DNA of 64,000 bases from Paulinella micropora (Eukaryota; Cercozoa; Imbricatea; Euglyphida): NCBI GenBank assembly GCA_009731375.1, contig BJOX01000266.1, forward strand, positions 336,937 through 400,936. The letters are read 5' to 3'. Below are positions 61,001 to 64,000 of this stretch, one piece after another (positions within the stretch are counted from its first letter, which is position 1; every line of letters begins with the position of its first letter). The notes beneath the pieces were generated by a model. That model saw only the letters and a list, made by a program, of their open reading frames with translations, searched no databases and was not told the DNA's origin. Position numbers and translations under genes: made by a program.

Positions 61001-61333
61001 AATAAACCGCTTAAAACAGGTCATCAGGTCGTGTTTCGTTGTAATACGAAGGTTGTCCATAACGGCGATATTCACACTATTACTAGGGATACCAAAGAAC
61101 ATATATTCATTACGATTGACGATATTGAGCAGAAATTTGATAGAAAAAAAACGATACCAGACAAGAAACCGTATGCGGACATCCAGCCGACATTCTCATC
61201 CACCATCCACTGCTCACAAGGCCGAACAACACCAGTGTGGATAAATCTAGACCTACTGTCAATGAATTTGTTATATGTTGCTTTAAGTCGTGCCACCTGC
61301 TTGAACGATATTGGACTATCAAACGAGTTATGA
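58028..61333 (+). CDS. Polymerase-helicase fusion: PolB-like palm and SF1 (Pif1/RecD-like) helicase
   Basis: 1101 residues, intact. Probably the replicase of element 2. The N-terminal region has GEINCVLECI (about 150) and DYHATLI (about 236), an arrangement suggestive of an OTU-like fold but unproven. The centre has palm motifs: QIDMVKAYTNA (A, about 406), KATNLLVGSLNK (B-like, about 545) and LYSNTDSIAYEG (C, about 657). No DEDD exonuclease motifs are seen. The C-terminal part has Walker A IHGKAGTGKSE (about 761), Walker B TIDEVSML (about 838), FGHLAQLPC (about 875), TNYRQA, HCSQGR (about 1061) and YVALSRAT (about 1082), a full SF1 set. The start follows TCTATATACA directly. Ends four bases from the convergent lipase gene. 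Confidence 0.85.
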   Translation: MDQYQPELFPLYNIEQRGDYIRQRGKRRWYLITTPTALRLINRLTGGHPELVGRNNSLVIPYAQGWEARLQELNPNTSYLVHLDYEGYHGPVRGIYQANVLKRTINAVRNFVERQARFYEQREDKDLKVITIDQVNPLNNAVIPMAQGEINCVLECIMKDFPNPNNRKRKRDHIILDRFKDIKYATAKDLTEMEDFIRCRIYVFDGMNILWRASTKEYPKQIIIRCNDYHATLIKGKQKDVCIQHIKSIELLYDINENIPEPRPQYATNHEASNVKLSTNQYENKWISQEELNNIQTQMELEHKDFYSMTDQSGNIVGIVDKENKLNYKCLDRFKHASFVPKDTPAWSLASFFKQLFVECLIEKHKPKFHTQITEPNILRHVKSGQIPFHHIFKHHTKNPNKIHQIDMVKAYTNASLGNLGEMSSYFNEYPIAPRNIININQDLTQEYYNKIKPLHGYAVFDYDQKHLTVPTFFNGYTTKGTQCQPIPALLYMFDQGVKIFIKRLYVADDHFNPFKTFTEHITNIQDYYFDKPGYEHDTLAKATNLLVGSLNKNIHRTQQVSTISKTYNERIHFMMKEKGYRLLFLKRVKYDKSKYAEMKDDLLPERMIYTYQDTNPTDNIFQMSHLTGYVLAYQKIVLHNQMLKLVNTGRTLLYSNTDSIAYEGEYMKTGKEFRPEVKEQDEFIAPQLNMTCFVSYINGEPRITYQRHSGFKDTLPLQKFLETPHKQYPEFSAFEDTELPDYSTKDEYKPLPEQELLLIHGKAGTGKSEMIKYLTGQPSKYTNTHFKDKKTLSTAMTHNARQVINSEYTLQKILTMLCHRLPLPIPVGEEAINHRITIDEVSMLTSKNLESLDHMLRKYTKINRPFGGVSIILFGHLAQLPCPDPTSEPFHKSKTFKLFTKINLDTNYRQAKDLVLQSILNKVEDYYKVGGNELSQHKAKDCLPNILTLEELDALNKQVKPHPKPTDPNQPLILHHSNNNVNESNNKMLQNKPLKTGHQVVFRCNTKVVHNGDIHTITRDTKEHIFITIDDIEQKFDRKKTIPDKKPYADIQPTFSSTIHCSQGRTTPVWINLDLLSMNLLYVALSRATCLNDIGLSNEL

Positions 61334-61336
61334 AAG

Positions 61337-62026
61337 TCATAGGTAAATTTTTTTGGCTCCTCTACCTTTGAAGCTTCTTATCGTATGAACGCCCCTCGTC
61401 GGCTTCACTAGCTTAGTATTAACCGCCGTAGCACCCATTAACGATACGGGGTCAAATGCTGTTCGGTAGTTTGTGGTCAGCTTCGATCGTGTTGCCCTTT
61501 TACCTTTTGGATTTACTTTAACCGCTACTCTATCAAGAACTCCTTCAATGAGGTCCTTCGTGCTACTGCCTTTATTGTATGTGGTTGCCCTTACACCAGT
61601 CTGTCGGCTCAGGTCTTTTGCGATTGTTCCACCAAGACTATGACCCGTCAGCTCTACATTATCCTTACCATATTTCTTTATGACTTCATCAACCAGCTTC
61701 TGCTCTTCTTTGTATCTCGGTGTTCTTTTCAATACACCCTTCACCAATGCTACATCGGTGAGTAAGTCTCGCTTATCCGCACTCCCCCTAAATGCGACAA
61801 TAGCTTTACCATCTTTTTCATATACGGTTGATTTTTCTTTGCTAGCGACTGGCTTCCATCCGTCAGCCCCTTTTCTATCTGACCGCGACAAATAGACATC
61901 CTCTGATAAATCCGCATTACCCCCCTTTTGTTTTCTGTATTCCTTACCAGCTTTTTTCAATGCTTCACCATAGGTTATGTTATGCTTAGCAGAGTAAGCC
62001 TTAACAAAGACAATCCACTCGGTCAT
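61337..62026 (-). CDS. Class 3 lipase-like protein
   Basis: 229 residues, open. The serine hydrolase elbow reads ELTGHSLGGTIAKDLS, and the upstream strand reads AIVAFRGSADKRDLL, both typical of lipase class 3. An Asp (TAFDPVSL) and a C-terminal His (RGVHTIRSF) are in suitable places for the triad. The N-terminus (WIVFVKAYSAKHNITYGEAL) is a short helical motif seen in other viral proteins. It may act on membranes during entry or release; that is inference. Confidence 0.82.
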   Translation of the reverse strand: MTEWIVFVKAYSAKHNITYGEALKKAGKEYRKQKGGNADLSEDVYLSRSDRKGADGWKPVASKEKSTVYEKDGKAIVAFRGSADKRDLLTDVALVKGVLKRTPRYKEEQKLVDEVIKKYGKDNVELTGHSLGGTIAKDLSRQTGVRATTYNKGSSTKDLIEGVLDRVAVKVNPKGKRATRSKLTTNYRTAFDPVSLMGATAVNTKLVKPTRGVHTIRSFKGRGAKKIYL

Positions 62027-62076
62027 TCTATATATTTAATTTTTATTTTTTTCCTACCAACTATATACCCCCTACT

Positions 62077-62352
62077 ATGTCAGCCCTAACTAGACTGTGC
62101 GAGAAGTTCCAACAACTTTCAATTGAAGGTGAAAAAAAATCCTTCTCATTGGAAGATGTCCAAAAGGTAATACACGACGAAATAAAAGCGATTGAAGAAA
62201 TGAGAAATGCTCAACCAAACTTGTTTCACTTTGGGAAATACAAAGGCAAAAAAATAGAAGACATCGCAAAGATTGACAAGCCATATATTGAATGGTTAGT
62301 TCGTCAGCCGTGGTGTAGTAATAAAGACGAATTGAAAAAGTACATTCATTGA
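62077..62352 (+). CDS. Small ExoX_C-like protein (homologue of 35610)
   Basis: 91 residues starting MSALTRLCEKFQQLSIEGEK, with FGKYKGKKIEDIAKID then PYIEWLVRQPW. It aligns over its full length with the element 1 protein at 35610. The TATA-like ACTATATACCCCC precedes the start. Conservation in both elements suggests a core accessory role. Confidence 0.75.
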   Translation: MSALTRLCEKFQQLSIEGEKKSFSLEDVQKVIHDEIKAIEEMRNAQPNLFHFGKYKGKKIEDIAKIDKPYIEWLVRQPWCSNKDELKKYIH

Positions 62353-62984
62353 CGAATGAGATACATCTTACCTCTAATATTGATTTCTTTTTTTATAATT
62401 CGCAGTATTGCTTTCTGTTTGTGAAAGTCGCTAAATTTGGTGAAATGCGGCTCTTTCAATAGGTTATCTTCAACTTCTAATTCTCTATTTACTTCAAGGT
62501 ATTGTTGAAGGATGTCTTTAAATTGTATGATGTCAAAGTGGTGGTCTACGTGGACATCAACTCGCTCATATATATCACCACTTATTTCGCATATGTATCT
62601 GGGTTCTACGAATACATCAATAGCCACGATGTCAAGATATTCTTGTATTTGCGGTCTTATTGTATTTCTGCTTGCTTCTTTTATCACTCTCGCCATTTTT
62701 TTTAATTTGCTAAGGCCTATGAGGTCAACACAGCAATTCCACGAAAACGGCTTACCATCTACACGAAAGTGTTTTCTCCCCGTGGTCAAATTACTTTCAA
62801 CATCAATGATGCCATTTTTTAGACAAGGGTGATGGGTTATTAGGTCTAGCACGAAATTGTCGTCTTCTGGGTTCAGAACTTCACCATCGTTATATTTGCT
62901 TATTATTCCTCTTATGTGGGATTTGATAGATGCTTTTGTTAGAAACCGCCTACCACCCACAATATACAACTTACGACTATACAT
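62346..62984 (-). CDS. DUF3223/DCL-like protein
   Basis: 212 residues. The N-terminal half reads SIKSHIRGIISKYNDGEVLN, then DLITHHPCLKNGI and FRVDGKPFSWNCCVD, matching the general pattern of the DCL/DUF3223 domain (helix, HP motif, F-x-x-x-D-G, F-S-x-x-x-C). The C-terminal half is helical and charged. The last seven bases overlap the convergent ExoX_C-like gene. Molecular role unknown. Confidence 0.55.
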   Translation of the reverse strand: MYSRKLYIVGGRRFLTKASIKSHIRGIISKYNDGEVLNPEDDNFVLDLITHHPCLKNGIIDVESNLTTGRKHFRVDGKPFSWNCCVDLIGLSKLKKMARVIKEASRNTIRPQIQEYLDIVAIDVFVEPRYICEISGDIYERVDVHVDHHFDIIQFKDILQQYLEVNRELEVEDNLLKEPHFTKFSDFHKQKAILRIIKKEINIRGKMYLIRQ

Positions 62985-63027
62985 TACTATATTATTATAT
63001 TAGAAAAAATTATTACAAAAATAATTA

Positions 63028-64000
63028 TTATTGGTCTTCTAAGAAATTAACGATAACACTCACATTTCCTCCTCCGCCAGCAGAGACAGACTTTTGTAAA
63101 AATGTTAGATTTTCACCAGGAGAGAGTTGTATGTCATAAGTTCGCAAGTCAATAAGCTGGCTTGAAGTAGCATTAACATACAGTTTAAGTATGACATCCG
63201 TTATAGTGGCACCACCAAGAGCAGTCGCAGCGGTGTCCTTTGATACCATTGAAGTTTTGGTATCAATATCCGCGAAGTTCTCCGCCGTAAGTGTTCCAGT
63301 CGTTTTCACAATTCGCACTATATTAACTTTGGTGTCTTCGTTTGATATGCTCACGAGAGATGGATAAACAATTGAATAATTGGTCACAGCATTAAAAGTT
63401 GTTTTATTTTTTATGCTAATAATTGGACTTTCAGTGGTGCTCGCTGGCTCACTACCTTCCGCTTCGTTTGATATACTTGAATTAATAGTGTTGGTGCCCT
63501 CAATAAACATACTACAACTGGCTGTTTTTAATGTTTGATTAGCATTACCAGTTCCATAATTTCTAATACAAGCTGAAAAAGGTAGGGTTGTATTTGAAAG
63601 ACTAACACCCACATTCGCATTCGCATACCTAATTGTATGAACCAGCTGAAATTCTCCACTTGATGGATTTTCTATGTAGAACCTTATAGCACCAAAGCCA
63701 AGATATTGAAATTTAATCTGGAATACATTCCCTTTGGACCAGTCTAAGGCGGGCATAATTTTGGTTCCATCACAAGGGTCATTCCAGGTCGCCTGGGGAA
63801 TAAGTGTCGGCACCCCGCCTTTAACACTGGCAATATTCATACCAGTCGCTCTTATTTTGTAAAAATAGAAGCCATTAGTAAAATCACTTTCACCTATGCC
63901 AATATATGAATTGTAGTCTTTCGTTTCATCAGTATTCCATAAAGCAGTAAATCGTGTTAGAACTCCCATTCCAGTTCTGTATTTAATTCTTTTTTTACTC
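63028..64000 (-). CDS. Spike-like structural protein, 5' end outside window
   Basis: The visible 320 or so residues are homologous to the element 1 protein at 36701-37982, sharing GNVFQIKFQYLGFGAIRFYI, SISNEDTKVNIVRIV and the FLEDQ end. The frame continues past the window edge, so the Met at 63,969 is internal. Intact as far as seen. The capsid genes probably lie just beyond the window. Confidence 0.72.
   Translation of the reverse strand, partial: SKKRIKYRTGMGVLTRFTALWNTDETKDYNSYIGIGESDFTNGFYFYKIRATGMNIASVKGGVPTLIPQATWNDPCDGTKIMPALDWSKGNVFQIKFQYLGFGAIRFYIENPSSGEFQLVHTIRYANANVGVSLSNTTLPFSACIRNYGTGNANQTLKTASCSMFIEGTNTINSSISNEAEGSEPASTTESPIISIKNKTTFNAVTNYSIVYPSLVSISNEDTKVNIVRIVKTTGTLTAENFADIDTKTSMVSKDTAATALGGATITDVILKLYVNATSSQLIDLRTYDIQLSPGENLTFLQKSVSAGGGGNVSVIVNFLEDQ

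Larger units (their letters stand above)
56657..64000 (+). mobile_element. Second Polinton-like element (element 2), left part
   Basis: The left end AGTATAGGGT, then CACTTTTTCAA, matches the terminal pattern of element 1. Inside are genes homologous to element 1 (ExoX_C-like protein and spike-like protein) and a distinct replication gene. All full-length frames are open. The right end and target duplication lie outside the window, so the left boundary is inferred from similarity alone. Confidence 0.8.

Overview
The window is eukaryotic nuclear DNA, most likely from a unicellular protist or alga. Its genes have GT-AG spliceosomal introns, it is saturated with microsatellites, and it carries a LINE, short tRNA-like repeats and integrated DNA viruses of the Polinton/Maverick type. 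No lineage can be named from sequence alone. Several runs of N mark assembly gaps, and some flanking sequence is repeated on both sides of a gap.

Region 1 (1-16.1 kb) is one host gene on the + strand. Nineteen in-phase exons encode a sirtuin of about 466 residues with an unusual C-terminal extension. Its introns are almost pure microsatellite, and several exons, or exon pieces with their splice sites, have been copied along with the repeats.

Region 2 (16.1-30.8 kb) is repeat-rich. It holds an L1/Jockey-like LINE (minus strand, decayed), three short repeat families whose ends run into (ATT)n tracts, a broken transposase-like gene, and a multi-exon minus-strand host gene of unknown function.

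Region 3 (30,809-51,779) is an essentially complete Polinton/Maverick-type endogenous virus. It has 198-bp terminal inverted repeats that differ at one position and a 6-bp target duplication, CACACC. The left arm carries a zinc-finger protein, a protein-primed family B DNA polymerase and two small proteins with an ExoX_C-like motif. The leftward central block is the virion module: spike-like protein, major capsid, penton-like minor capsid, Ulp1-like protease, small basic protein, packaging ATPase and an S74-type fibre. The right arm holds the integrase. Polymerase and integrase are open, but ATPase, protease, major capsid, basic protein, fibre and a coiled-coil gene carry stops or frameshifts. 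Repeated hairpins punctuate the gene boundaries.

Region 4 (51.8-56.65 kb) is host DNA with microsatellites, one MITE-like element with 27-bp inverted ends, and scattered possible exons.

Region 5 (56,657 to the window end) is the left part of a second, related element whose visible reading frames are all open. It carries a RING protein, a small basic coiled-coil protein, an 1101-residue polymerase-helicase fusion, a lipase, an ExoX_C-like protein, a DUF3223-like protein and a paralogue of the region 3 spike-like protein. It has no protein-primed polymerase in view, so the two elements share structural and accessory genes but carry different replication genes.
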